From assembly GCA_963789015.1 (NCBI GenBank), contig CAWBIU010000002.1, positions 620,001 through 684,000 on the forward strand: DNA of 64,000 bases, in the 5' to 3' direction. The translations under genes were made by a program, and so were the position numbers. A model generated the notes under the pieces. It saw nothing but the letters and a program-made list of their open reading frames with translations, made no database searches and was not told where the DNA came from. The DNA is from JAOPZW01 sp963789015. Lineage in GTDB: Bacteria; Actinomycetota; Thermoleophilia; Solirubrobacterales; Solirubrobacteraceae. This document shows positions 40,066-48,903 of the stretch, in pieces (position 1 is the first letter of the stretch; each line of letters starts with the position of its first letter).

Positions 40066-40867
40066 CGCGGTCGGCGAGGTCGACGATCGCGGCGATCAGC
40101 TCGGTTCCGTCGAGCAGGGCACGGTCGTTGTGGCCGGCGTTCGCGACTTCGACCAGGCGCGCGGCGCCGGTCGCGGCGGCGGCAACGGCCCGGCTTTGCT
40201 CGGGCGGGACGATCGTGTCATCGCTGCCGTAGACGACCGTCGTCGGGGCTCTCACGCGCGCGAGCTGGGCGGCGACCGGGAAGCGATCCCTGAGCAGCGC
40301 TCTCACCGGCAGGAACGGGTAGTGGATGCGGCCTACCGAGGCGAGATCGATGAACGGCGAGCGCAGCACGAGCCCGGCGGGCGGATGTTCGGTGGCAAGC
40401 TCGCTCACCACGCCCGCGCCGAGGCTCTCGCCGAAGTAGATGAGGCGGCCGGGAGGCATGCCCGCCTCGGTCAGGAACCCCAGCGCGGCGCGGACGTCGA
40501 GCGCCAGACCGTCCTGCGTTGGACGTCCGCGATTGCCGCCGTAGCCGCGATAGTCGAACAGCAGCACGGCCAGACCATGACGGGCGAGCGCCGCCGCCAG
40601 CGGTGCCCGCAGCGACCGGTTGCCGGCGTTTCCTGCCGCCACCAGGACGCCCAGGCGTCGGCTCGGGGCGGCGGGCGGGACGAACCAGGCGCCGAGCGTG
40701 AGCCCGTCGACGGCCGTGAGCGTCACCTCTCGCGCATCGGCAAGGACGGCGGCGGCCGGCGGCACGGCGGCGGGGAATGGGAGGTAGATCAGGTGTCGTT
40801 GGAAGGTCCAGAGCAGCGCGAGAACCAGCGCGGCGAACGCCAACACGAAGATCACCGCACCGAGCAT
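40031..40867 (-). CDS. Membrane-anchored alpha/beta hydrolase (ABHD13/BEM46-like)
   Basis: 278 aa. An N-terminal helix (VIFVLAFAALVLALLWTFQR) is followed by HLIYLPFP, as in BEM46/ABHD13-type proteins. The hydrolase core has LFDYRGYGGNRGRPTQDG, nucleophile Ser in YFGESLGAG, Asp in YGSDDTIVPPEQS and His in NAGHND, so the triad is complete. The substrate is unknown. It is convergent with and overlaps the BNR protein gene by 35 bases. Confidence 0.85.
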   Translation of the reverse strand: MLGAVIFVLAFAALVLALLWTFQRHLIYLPFPAAVPPAAAVLADAREVTLTAVDGLTLGAWFVPPAAPSRRLGVLVAAGNAGNRSLRAPLAAALARHGLAVLLFDYRGYGGNRGRPTQDGLALDVRAALGFLTEAGMPPGRLIYFGESLGAGVVSELATEHPPAGLVLRSPFIDLASVGRIHYPFLPVRALLRDRFPVAAQLARVRAPTTVVYGSDDTIVPPEQSRAVAAAATGAARLVEVANAGHNDRALLDGTELIAAIVDLADRVTPRDRRSSAE

Positions 40868-41003
40868 CAGCGGCGCCTGGCGTCAGCGAGGCTGTCGCGC
40901 AACCCGAGTGCGGTCATGAGCGAAGGATCCCGCGGCGGATGGAAGCCCGACGTCTTGGCCGCGCCGGGGTAGGCTTGGGCGGATACCACCGGAAGGAGAT
41001 GGG

Positions 41004-41207
41004 ATGACCTTCCAGGCCGGAGACCGGGTCAAGGCGGAGTCCGAGTCGACCGAGCGTCGCGCACGGTACGGGACCGTGCGAGAAGTGCTCCATGAGGATC
41101 CTGGGGCGCGGTACCGCATCGAGTGGGACGACGGACACACGACGATCTACACGCCGGCGGCGGGCGCGCTCGAGCTCGCGCCTGGGACCGCCCAACGCTC
41201 GGGGTGA
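41004..41207 (+). CDS. DUF1918 domain protein (67 aa)
   Basis: GDRVKAESESTERRARYGTV then YRIEWDDGHTTIYTPAAGAL is the DUF1918 pattern, a small SH3-like barrel common in actinobacteria. ATG 41004 follows AAGGAGATGGG. No function is established for the family. It stands alone between the hydrolase and PPK2 genes. Confidence 0.8.
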   Translation: MTFQAGDRVKAESESTERRARYGTVREVLHEDPGARYRIEWDDGHTTIYTPAAGALELAPGTAQRSG

Positions 41208-41395
41208 CGCAGCACCCCGACGAACGACGCAGAAAGCAGCCGTTCGGCAAGACGCACGCGTGCGCATCGGCGCGCCCCTGGCACGACCAAGCGCGCAGCG
41301 AGACGGGACGTCGTGCGGATCTTGTTGCGTCGCGTCGTTTGCCGCGGTCGCCGACCGGTGAGGATCTTCCCAGCGCCGATCGAGGGAGAGGCAGC

Positions 41396-42202
41396 ATGAG
41401 CAAAGCGCAGAAGGACGGCAAGCCGGGCAAGCTCAAGCGGGCCGTGTACGAGGAGGAGATGGACCGTCTCCATGTGGAGCTGGTCAAGCTCCAGCAGTAC
41501 GTCAAGTCTCAGGGCCTGAGGGTCGTCGTGATCTTCGAGGGGCGCGACGCCGCCGGCAAGGGTGGCGTGATCAAGGCGATCACGCAGGACATGAACCCCC
41601 GCGTGTGCCGGATTGCGGCGCTTCCGGCTCCGAACGACCGTGAGCGGACGCAGTGGTACTTCCAGCGCTACGTGGCGCAGCTGCCCGCGGGCGGGGAGAT
41701 CGTGCTGTTCGACCGCTCCTGGTACAACCGCGCCGGCGTGGAGCGCGTCATGGGTTTCTGCACGGAGGAGGAGTACGAGGAGTTCCTGCGGGCGTGCCCG
41801 CTGTTCGAGGAGATGCTGATCCGCTCGGGCATCAAGCTGATCAAGTACTGGTTCTCGGTCTCGGACGACGAGCAGGAGCGGCGCTTTCAGGCGCGCCTCG
41901 CCGACCCGGCCAAGCACTGGAAGCTCAGCCCGATGGATCTCGAGTCGCGCTCGCGCTGGGTCGACTACTCGCGGGCCAAGGACGCCATGTTCGCGCGCAC
42001 GGACACCGAGCTCTCGCCCTGGCGGGTCGTCGACGCCGACGACAAGCGCCGCGCCCGGCTCAACACGGTCACGCACCTGCTCTCCAGCGTCCCCTACGAA
42101 TACGTGGCGCCCGTCCCGCTCACCCTCCCGCCGCGCCAGAGCGAAGACGGTTACGTGCGCCCGCCCCGCGAGTCGCAGTCCTACGTGCCGGCCGTCTACT
42201 GA
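41396..42202 (+). CDS. ppk2: Polyphosphate kinase 2 family protein
   Basis: 268 aa, the length of one-domain PPK2. Walker A is VVIFEGRDAAGKGGVIKAIT, followed by the lid/catalytic block LPAPNDRERTQWYFQRYVAQ, Walker B EIVLFDRSWYNRAGVERVMG and WKLSPMDLESRSRWVDYSRA. It uses polyphosphate to phosphorylate nucleoside di- or monophosphates in the cytoplasm; class I (NDP) is suggested by the overall sequence but not proven. GGGAGAGG precedes the ATG. Confidence 0.92.
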   Translation: MSKAQKDGKPGKLKRAVYEEEMDRLHVELVKLQQYVKSQGLRVVVIFEGRDAAGKGGVIKAITQDMNPRVCRIAALPAPNDRERTQWYFQRYVAQLPAGGEIVLFDRSWYNRAGVERVMGFCTEEEYEEFLRACPLFEEMLIRSGIKLIKYWFSVSDDEQERRFQARLADPAKHWKLSPMDLESRSRWVDYSRAKDAMFARTDTELSPWRVVDADDKRRARLNTVTHLLSSVPYEYVAPVPLTLPPRQSEDGYVRPPRESQSYVPAVY

Positions 42203-42759
42203 CGGCCGGGTCCACGGGGCTCGCTGGTGGCCTGCGCTCAGTCGACGGCGCTGGTGCGCTGGGCCGGGACCGACGGGGTCGACGCCGCGGGCGGCTGCAG
42301 GCGGACCGTGTGTGCGGCGCCGATGTAGGTGACCGTCGGGGTGAGCATGGCTCAATCCTGCGCCGCGGAGGCCTCGGCGCCTAGCACCCCAAGGGGTGGG
42401 CCGAGCAACCCTCCCGCGCGGGATCGCGGCGACGGCCACGCGTATCGAGGACCTCGCCGACGAGGAGCGCGCGGCCATCGCCGAGGCGCGGCGAGTTACG
42501 AGCCGAACTGATGGCCGGCGTATAGCTCGCCGGCCGGCGCCTCGTTGAGCGCGAGCAGCCGCCGGCTCGGGCATGGCCTCCCCCTGCCACCGCACCTACG
42601 GCCCCTCGAGCTCGCGCGCCAACGAGTTGTCGAAGGCGAACAGCGAACCACGGCCCGTGTGGGTTCGACGGGGGCGCGCCGTCGCCCGCCGGGCGCCGGT
42701 GGTCGGCGCCTGCGGCGGGCGTGCGCGATGGCGGAGGTCCGCTCCGCCGTCCTGTCCCC
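42203..42759. other. Gene-poor stretch with one possible 36-aa ORF
   Basis: No long ORF here has protein-like features. One short minus-strand frame (42238-42348, start MLTPTVTYIGAAHTVRLQPP) has an AGGA a few bases upstream and could be a small protein. A short inverted repeat CGCCGGCCGGCG occurs near 42528-42540. The remainder looks like degenerate or non-coding sequence. Confidence 0.4.
42238..42348 (-). CDS. Possible small protein (36 aa)
   Basis: Short frame from ATG 42348 with composition (TVTYIGAAHTV, then Pro/Ala/Thr) unlike the Arg-rich products of chance frames in this DNA. A weak AGGA precedes the start. No family recognised. Reported at low confidence. Confidence 0.25.
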   Translation of the reverse strand: MLTPTVTYIGAAHTVRLQPPAASTPSVPAQRTSAVD

Positions 42760-43590
42760 CTAGCGGCGGCGTTCCCCGGCGTCGCCCTCGGCTTCGATGC
42801 GCTCGCGGCGGACGTCCTCGCTGATCGTCTCCTCCTCGGTGTGCACATCCTTGTCGAGGCGCACGCGCTCCTTCGGGACTGTGCGCTTCTCCACCACCGG
42901 CTCCTCGGTGTGGAGCGTGACCTCGTGCTCGGCCTCGGTGATCTCGGGGCCCTCGAGGGCCGCGTCGCGGTTGGCGTCCGTGATCGGCTCACGCTCGACG
43001 CGCACCTCCTCGCGCCGTACCGGGACGGTCTCCTCGACGTTCTCGGTATCGACGTACTTGCGCAGGCGCGCACGGCCCGTCTCACGGCGTTCGGTGCCGA
43101 CGTGCAGTTCGTCCTCCGAGCGCGTCATCGTCTCCCCGCCCGCGCGGCCGGACACGTCGCCCTCTGAGAGATCCTCACGGACGTCGCGGTCGGCGTCACG
43201 GGCCGGCTCGCCGGCGTGCGTGTCGTGACCGAACCGCGCCTCGGTGCGGTCCTCGGAGTCCGGGCCCCAGTCGTCGTAGTCGCCGCGGCCGTAGTGCTCG
43301 TAGAGACGGCGCTCCTCATCGGTCGACAGCTCACCGTCGGGATCGATGTTCGGCGCGTCCTTGACGAGGCTCTTCTCGTGCGCGACGCGCACGTCGTCGC
43401 CGTCGGCGCTCGCGTCCCGGATCGGGACGAAGGTCGACTTCGAGCCGAACAGCCCCGTCTTGACCACGATCCACTCGGGCTCGCCGCTCTGACGATCGAG
43501 GTACACCTCGTCGATCTTGCCGAGCTTCTCACCGTCGCGGTCGAGCGCCGTCCGCCCGCGCCACGTCTGCACGTCCTGTTGCGTCGTCAT
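42760..43590 (-). CDS. PRC-barrel and DUF2382 (YsnF/AvaK-type) stress protein, copy 1
   Basis: 276 aa. Residues ~1-85 are a PRC-barrel (GRTALDRDGEKLGKIDEVYL, TGLFGSKSTFVPIRDA), followed by an acidic DEERRLYEHYGRGDYDDW linker. From ~160 comes DUF2382: MTRSEDELHVGTERRETGRA, RLRKYVDTENVEETVPVRRE, EKRTVPKERVRLDKDVHTEE. The charged beta-repeat domain is found in bacterial general-stress proteins; the molecular role is unknown. ATG 43590 is the PRC start. A shorter paralogue lies 130 bases upstream on the same strand. Confidence 0.85.
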   Translation of the reverse strand: MTTQQDVQTWRGRTALDRDGEKLGKIDEVYLDRQSGEPEWIVVKTGLFGSKSTFVPIRDASADGDDVRVAHEKSLVKDAPNIDPDGELSTDEERRLYEHYGRGDYDDWGPDSEDRTEARFGHDTHAGEPARDADRDVREDLSEGDVSGRAGGETMTRSEDELHVGTERRETGRARLRKYVDTENVEETVPVRREEVRVEREPITDANRDAALEGPEITEAEHEVTLHTEEPVVEKRTVPKERVRLDKDVHTEEETISEDVRRERIEAEGDAGERRR

Positions 43591-43720
43591 CCCGTCTCTC
43601 CTTGTCGCTGGTCGGGGTGGCGGCGCCGTCCCCGGCTTTTCGAGACGGCATGTGACACGTGTTCGACGACACGGCCATCCTGGCGTGCCTGCGCTCGCGC
43701 GGATCGCAGCGGCGTCGCCG

Positions 43721-44386
43721 TCAGCCGGCCTCGCCGGGCCGGTCTTCGGTCGGCGCCTCCTTGCCGTCGTCCGGCTCGTACTCGACGCGAACCTTCTCCC
43801 GCTGGACCGGGATCGTCCGCTGGACGTGCTCGGTGACCACGTACTTCCGCAGCCGCGCCTTGCCGCTGACGCGTCGCCGCGTGCCGACGACAACCTCCTC
43901 CTCGGAGCGGGTCATCGCATCCGGTGTCTCCTCGCCATCGCCGCCGGGCTCGCGGTCGGCCTCGGGCTCGCGGTCGGCCTCGCCGTCGGCTCCGACGCCG
44001 GCCCGCTCGTCCGTCGCCGGCGCCTCGCTCGGCGCGACCGCGCCCTGCTCGTCGGCGACATCCTGTTCGCCGGGCGCGAGATCGTAGTGGCGGTAGAGCC
44101 GACGCTCCTCGTCCTCGCTGAGCTGGGCGTCGGGGTCGACGTTGGGCGCCGACTTGACCCGCTCCTTGTCGAACGGCACCTGGACGTCGTCGTCGACCGG
44201 GATCGCGTCGGCGAGCGGGACGAACGTCTGGCGCAGCCCGAACAGACCGGTGTCGACGGCGCCCCACGCAGGCCGGTCCTCCTGGTCGAGATACAGCTCC
44301 TTGAGCGTGCCGATCTTGTCTCCGTCGCGGTCGCGGACGGTCGACCCGCGCCACGCGAGCAGCGTCTCGAGGTCAGGTGAGGGCAT
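43721..44386 (-). CDS. PRC-barrel and DUF2382 stress protein, copy 2 (shorter)
   Basis: 221 aa. PRC-barrel GSTVRDRDGDKIGTLKELYL and TGLFGLRQTFVPLADA, acidic linker with a small repeat (GEADREPEADREPGGDGEE), then a truncated DUF2382 ending after RLRKYVVTEHVQRTIPVQRE. Compared with copy 1 it lacks the last ~65 residues (the second half of DUF2382). The two genes are clearly a tandem duplication. GGAGAG precedes the ATG at 44386. Confidence 0.85.
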   Translation of the reverse strand: MPSPDLETLLAWRGSTVRDRDGDKIGTLKELYLDQEDRPAWGAVDTGLFGLRQTFVPLADAIPVDDDVQVPFDKERVKSAPNVDPDAQLSEDEERRLYRHYDLAPGEQDVADEQGAVAPSEAPATDERAGVGADGEADREPEADREPGGDGEETPDAMTRSEEEVVVGTRRRVSGKARLRKYVVTEHVQRTIPVQREKVRVEYEPDDGKEAPTEDRPGEAG

Positions 44387-44552
44387 CGTTCTCTCCTCCG
44401 GTCGGTCCGTTGCGGCGCTGAGCGCGCCGTGCTCGTTCCGGGTACCCGCAGCCCCCGAAGATTCATGAGCCGGCCGCCCGCCAGGACGCGTCGCGAACGT
44501 CGTTCGCTCATCGCGGGTACAAGTCCCTCGTCCTGACCGTGGAGGCACACCC

Positions 44553-44903
44553 ATGAGCACCGCTCTGATCATCATCCTGATCGCCGTCGCGCTGATCCTG
44601 CTGGCGGCCCTCACCCTGACGGCGCGGCGCAAGCGCGAGAGCCGGCAGCACCAGCGCAGGGTCGAGTCGAGGGCGCGCGGCGCGGAGGCCGGCCGGCGCG
44701 ACGAGGCCGCGCAGCAGCTCGAGCACGAGGCGCAGGACCTCTCGTCCGAGGCCGAGCGCCGCCATGAGCGCGCCGACGAGCTGAAGGCCGAGGCGCAACG
44801 GTTCGAGAGCGACGCACACCAGCGGGCCGAGGCGGCCGAAGCCGAGCGGCAGGCAGCCGCGCAGCACTCCGAGCGAGCACGCAAGCTCGATCCCGACGGC
44901 TGA
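44553..44903 (+). CDS. Single-pass membrane protein with coiled coil (116 aa)
   Basis: Residues 3-24 are one membrane helix (ALIIILIAVALILLAALTLT), followed by a basic stop-transfer and a ~85-residue Arg/Glu/Ala-rich coiled coil facing the cytoplasm. GGGTAC, similar to the -10 of SigB/SigF-type stress promoters, lies at 44515-44520, 32 bases before the ATG; the -35 part is not convincing. It is divergent from the PRC-barrel/DUF2382 genes. Function unknown. Confidence 0.65.
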   Translation: MSTALIIILIAVALILLAALTLTARRKRESRQHQRRVESRARGAEAGRRDEAAQQLEHEAQDLSSEAERRHERADELKAEAQRFESDAHQRAEAAEAERQAAAQHSERARKLDPDG

Positions 44904-44957
44904 CGCGGCGCCACGCCACCGCGAGCGCCCCAAAGGAAGAACGCGGTCCCGTTCAGA

Positions 44958-45800
44958 ATGGTGGCCGACGTCGTCGCGGTCCCGGTGCTCGAGCGGCTCT
45001 CCGCCGGCGCGCGTACGGGCGTCGTGCGGGGCGCGACGCCGGATGCCGCCTACCTCGACTTCGCCGGCTTCGTGGTCGCGCTCACCGCTCCGGGCATTGC
45101 GCTGATGCCGAACGGCGTGGCCGTGCCGCGCACGGCGGTCTCCGACGGTCCCGTGCGCGCCGCACCGGGCATGATCGAGGTCGCCGGCGATCGGGTGACC
45201 TGGGATCCGGCCGACCCGCCGCGATGGGAGCCGGCGCTGCGGCGGGCGTCACCCGACGAGCGCGGCGCGCTCGGCGCTCGCGGCACGGCAATGCTGGACG
45301 CGCTCGGCGTCGCCGGTGGACGGTGGGTCGACGGCGGCCTGGCCACCACCGTCGACAAGCGCGGGGCCGAGGGAACGCGGCACCTCCGCCGTGCGCTGAG
45401 CGATCGTGACGCCGACGAGGCGGCGAGGGCGGCCGAGCGCCTCATCGGACTCGGCGCCGGACTGACGCCGGAGGGCGACGACGTCCTGACCGCCGTGGCG
45501 GCCGTCGTGGCGGCGACCGGCGACGCCGTGGGCTTCGATGGATCCGAGCGCCGCCGATGGCTCGCCGCGCTGGCGCCGGTCGATTGCCGTGATCGCACCA
45601 CGGCGCTGGCCGCGACGCTCTTGGGCCTGGGCGCCGAGGGACGGATCGCTGCGCCCGTGCACCCGCTGCTCGACCCCGCCGATGCGCGGTGGCGAGATGC
45701 GCTCGTACGCCTGACGGGCACGGGCGCGTCGACCGGTCGTGCCTACGCGGTGGCGGTCGGCGCGACGCTGTGCCTGCTCGCGGCCGACGCGCCGTCCTGA
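44958..45800 (+). CDS. DUF2877 protein, AllH-like (oxamate carbamoyltransferase component)
   Basis: 280 aa. The family signature LIGLGAGLTPEGDDVLTAVA is present, with GTGASTGRAYAVAV near the C-terminus. DUF2877 (YlbF/AllH) occurs with FdrA (AllF) and DUF1116 (AllG); these three are linked to oxamic transcarbamylase activity in the E. coli allantoin pathway. Here it is on the opposite strand from fdrA and DUF1116, separated by the GGT-like gene with which it is convergent. Confidence 0.8.
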   Translation: MVADVVAVPVLERLSAGARTGVVRGATPDAAYLDFAGFVVALTAPGIALMPNGVAVPRTAVSDGPVRAAPGMIEVAGDRVTWDPADPPRWEPALRRASPDERGALGARGTAMLDALGVAGGRWVDGGLATTVDKRGAEGTRHLRRALSDRDADEAARAAERLIGLGAGLTPEGDDVLTAVAAVVAATGDAVGFDGSERRRWLAALAPVDCRDRTTALAATLLGLGAEGRIAAPVHPLLDPADARWRDALVRLTGTGASTGRAYAVAVGATLCLLAADAPS

Positions 45801-45841
45801 CGGATCGACGCGCGCGTACGTGCGCGGGGGGAGCAGCAGGG

Positions 45842-47458
45842 TCAGAACCCGAGCGCCGCCCCGTCCGAGCGCGGGTCCGCGGCGGCCTCGAGGTGATCGG
45901 GGAAGACCTGGATCGCCTGCGCATGGCCCACCACTTCCGTGTAGTCGTCGACGAGGCCGACGTTCTCATGCCCCCGTGCGGTCAGCTCCTCGGCCACCTC
46001 CGCGCCGAAGCGGCGCTCGATGCGCAGGCCGCGATGGTCGTCGCCCCACGTGCGGCCGAGCAGCCAGCGGGGGTCGTCGATCGCCTCCTGCACCGACCGG
46101 CCGTGGTCGATGACCCGAGTGGCGATGGCGGCCTGCGTCTGGGGCTGTCCCTCGCCGCCCATCGATCCGTAGACGAGCTCCGGGCCGCTCTCGCCGATCA
46201 CCATCGCGGCGGTGAGCGTGTGTGCCGTCCGCTTGCCCGGCTCGAGGCAGTTGTGATGGGCGCGGTCGAGCGAGAAGAAGCAGCCGCGGTTCTGCATCAG
46301 GACGCCGGTGTCTCCGGCCACCACGCCCGAGCCCCACTCCTGGTAGATGCTCTGGATCACGGCAGCCGCGTTGCCGTCCGCGTCGACCGCGCAGCTGAAC
46401 GTCGTGTCGCCGGCGGCCTGCGGCACGACGACGGCGCCGGCCGTCGGCCGGTCCAGGAGCGCGGCGCGCTCGGCGAGGTAGGAGGGGTCGAGCAGCCGTT
46501 CGAGCGGCACGTCGCCGAAGTCGGGGTCGCAGAGGTGGCGGTCGCGGTCCTGGAAGGCGAGGGCGGTGGCGCGGACGACGACGTCCACGTAGCTCGCGGG
46601 ATCACCGGCCAGCGCGGCGACGTCGACGTGCTCGAGCATGCCGAGGATCTGCAGGCCGGCGAAGCCCTGCGAGTTCGGCGGCGGCGCCACGGCGGTGCGG
46701 CCGCGGTAGCGGACGCGCGCCGGCTCGACCCAGTCGGAGCGGTGTGCGGCGATGTCGTCGGCGGTGAGAGGACCGCCGTGGCGGGCCAGGTACTCGCCGA
46801 CGGCGGCGGCGATCTCGCCGGTGTAGAACGCCGCTCCGCCGGAGCCGGCGACGGCCTCGAGCGTGTCCGCCAGCCCCGGGAGGCGCATGACCTCGCCGCG
46901 CCGGTACGGGGTGCCGTCCCGGTGCAGGTATGCCGCCGCGGTGGACGGGGTGGCGGCCAGGAGGTCGCGCCAGGCGGCCGAGCACTGCGCCAGCGACTCG
47001 GCGACGGGGAAGCCGTCGCGGGCCAGCCCGATCGCGGGCTCGAGGCACTCGGCGAACGGCAGCGAGCCGAAGCGGGCATGGGCCTGCACCCAGCCGTCGA
47101 CCGCGCCCGGCGCGGTGAGCGCGGCGCGCGGCCCTCGGGGTGCGATCTCCGCGGCGCCGGCGTAGGCGTCGCACGTCGCCGCAGCCGCAGCGCGGCCACT
47201 GGCGTTGAGCACGTGCTGGCGGCCGGTGCCCGCGTCATGGATCAGCCAGAACGCGTCACCGCCGACGCCGGTCATGTGCGGGTAGACGACGGACAGGGCG
47301 GCGTTGGCGGCGACCATCGCGTCGACCGCGCTTCCGCCCCGGCCCAGGACGCCCAGCCCTGCGACCGACGCGAGCTCGTTGGGGGTGGCGATCGCGGCCC
47401 GCCGGGCGAGGAACGGCCGGCGGTGGTGCGGCTCGGGCAGCGGGGGTGCCGTCGTCAT
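45842..47458 (-). CDS. Gamma-glutamyltransferase-family Ntn hydrolase, possibly oxamate amidohydrolase (HpxW-like)
   Basis: 538 aa without signal peptide, hence cytoplasmic. GGT landmarks: GGSAVDAMVAANAALSVVYP, TGVGGDAFWLIHDAGTG, the autoprocessing Thr352-Thr353 (GDTTFSCAVDADGN) that becomes the small-subunit N-terminus, and VYGSMGGEGQPQTQ. The HpxW oxamate amidohydrolase of the Klebsiella ureide pathway belongs to this family. Its ATG overlaps the stop of the DUF1116 gene (ATGA), tying it to the oxamate genes, so HpxW-like activity is a better guess than glutathione hydrolysis. The substrate is inference. Confidence 0.8.
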   Translation of the reverse strand: MTTAPPLPEPHHRRPFLARRAAIATPNELASVAGLGVLGRGGSAVDAMVAANAALSVVYPHMTGVGGDAFWLIHDAGTGRQHVLNASGRAAAAATCDAYAGAAEIAPRGPRAALTAPGAVDGWVQAHARFGSLPFAECLEPAIGLARDGFPVAESLAQCSAAWRDLLAATPSTAAAYLHRDGTPYRRGEVMRLPGLADTLEAVAGSGGAAFYTGEIAAAVGEYLARHGGPLTADDIAAHRSDWVEPARVRYRGRTAVAPPPNSQGFAGLQILGMLEHVDVAALAGDPASYVDVVVRATALAFQDRDRHLCDPDFGDVPLERLLDPSYLAERAALLDRPTAGAVVVPQAAGDTTFSCAVDADGNAAAVIQSIYQEWGSGVVAGDTGVLMQNRGCFFSLDRAHHNCLEPGKRTAHTLTAAMVIGESGPELVYGSMGGEGQPQTQAAIATRVIDHGRSVQEAIDDPRWLLGRTWGDDHRGLRIERRFGAEVAEELTARGHENVGLVDDYTEVVGHAQAIQVFPDHLEAAADPRSDGAALGF

Positions 47459-48903
47459 CACGCGGCCTCCCCGAGCGGCGGTGCGAGCGCGTCCAGCGCC
47501 GCGGTGAAGCAGGCCATCGGCGCCCGCGTCAGGCCCGCGCCGATCTGGCCGATGCCGGGCTCGCGGTGGGCGATGCCGGTCGTGATCACGGGCTCGAGGC
47601 CGGTGTCGAGGACCTTGCGGACGTCGATGCCGAGCGGGCTGCCGGCGAAGCGCAGCACCGGGAGCTGGTACTCGCGGTGGCGGCCGACGGTGATGGTCGC
47701 CATCTCCTCGCTCGTGCGGATCGCCTCGGCCGTCGTGCCGCCGACGAAGCCGACGATCGCGGGCGCCGCCGCGAGCGCGAAGCCGCCGAGGCCGTAGGTC
47801 TCGGCGATGGCGCTGTCGCCGATGTCGGGGTTGGCGTCCTCGGGCCCGTAGCCCGGGAAGTAGAGGCCGTCGATCTCGGCGGCGGGCGCGGTGAACCACG
47901 CATCGCCGGCGCCGCTCACGCGGATCCCGACCGTCACGCCGTTGCGCGCGAAGGTCGTGACGACGGTCGAGTGCGGCACGCCGTGCCCGGCCGCGGTGCC
48001 GAGCTTGCTCGCCACCATCGAGAAGTTCAGGAACCAGTAGTCGTTCGTGCGGAGGAAGTCGAGTGCCTCCACGCCGCCGAGGTCCGCGTGGCGAGCGAGC
48101 CCGGGTGCGAGCGCGCGGGTCAGGAGCGCGCTCGAGGCGACGTTGCGGCTGTGGCACTCGTCGCCCATCTGCAGGGCCTGTGCGGTGATCGACTTGAGGT
48201 CGATCGGTTCGTCGAGGTCGCGCAGCGCGGCCCGCAGGCTCGGGCCGAGGCGCTCGTTCATCCAGCGCAGGCGCTGCATGACGTCGTCGCCGAGCGCTCC
48301 ATAGCGCAGGCAGCGGCCCGCGCCCTCGTTGAGGTTCGTGTACGCGCGCCGGCCGGTCGCCGGGTCCTCGGCGACGATCAGCGGCATCGACGCCGAGATG
48401 ATCCCGGCCATCGGGCCGACCGCGTCGTGGTGGTGGCAGGGCGAGAATGCGATCTCGCCGGCGTCCGCCATGTCCTCGGCCGCCTCGGGCGTGTCCGCCC
48501 ATCCTTCGAGCAGCGCCGCGCCGATGACCCCGGCGCGCATCGGCCCGCACATCTCCTCCCATGCGATCGGCGGGCCGGCGTGCAGCAGCAGCCGCTCCTC
48601 GCCGAGCTGCGGGAGCGCCTCGTCGGCGCGCGCGACGTCGATCCAGTGCGCGCGGACCGCGAGCATCCGCTCGAGCGCCTCCGCGTTGGCCGCCTCGATC
48701 GCCGGGTCGGCGATCAGGCCGGCGAGCCTCAGGCCGAGCGCGTCGTCGCCGGCGGCGGGCGGGCGCCAGTCGAGGCTCACCACGCGCGCGCCGTGGGCGG
48801 CGGGCGGCGCGGAGAACGACTCGACGCCGACGTTGACCAGATCCGGCGTGCCCGTCAGCAGGCCTCCGAGCGCGCCACCATGGTTTGACTCAGGCGGTCT
48901 CAT
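47458..48903 (-). CDS. DUF1116 protein, AllG/YlbE-like (oxamate carbamoyltransferase component)
   Basis: 481 aa. DLVNVGVESFSAPPAAHGAR, VLDWRPP-like VVSLDWRPPAAGDDALGLRL, AFSPCHHHDAVGPMAGIISA, YTNLNEGAGRCLRYG and MGDECHSRNVASSALLTRAL are the family blocks. With FdrA and DUF2877 it belongs to the oxamic transcarbamylase system that splits oxalurate to oxamate and carbamoyl phosphate. The start overlaps the fdrA stop (ATGA), and the stop overlaps the GGT-like start. Confidence 0.88.
   Translation of the reverse strand: MRPPESNHGGALGGLLTGTPDLVNVGVESFSAPPAAHGARVVSLDWRPPAAGDDALGLRLAGLIADPAIEAANAEALERMLAVRAHWIDVARADEALPQLGEERLLLHAGPPIAWEEMCGPMRAGVIGAALLEGWADTPEAAEDMADAGEIAFSPCHHHDAVGPMAGIISASMPLIVAEDPATGRRAYTNLNEGAGRCLRYGALGDDVMQRLRWMNERLGPSLRAALRDLDEPIDLKSITAQALQMGDECHSRNVASSALLTRALAPGLARHADLGGVEALDFLRTNDYWFLNFSMVASKLGTAAGHGVPHSTVVTTFARNGVTVGIRVSGAGDAWFTAPAAEIDGLYFPGYGPEDANPDIGDSAIAETYGLGGFALAAAPAIVGFVGGTTAEAIRTSEEMATITVGRHREYQLPVLRFAGSPLGIDVRKVLDTGLEPVITTGIAHREPGIGQIGAGLTRAPMACFTAALDALAPPLGEAA

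Noticed and set aside
44515..44520. GGGTAC as a SigF/SigB-type -10 element
   Set aside because: The -10 hexamer fits but no GTTT-like -35 lies 14-16 bases upstream, so it is mentioned only as a hint.
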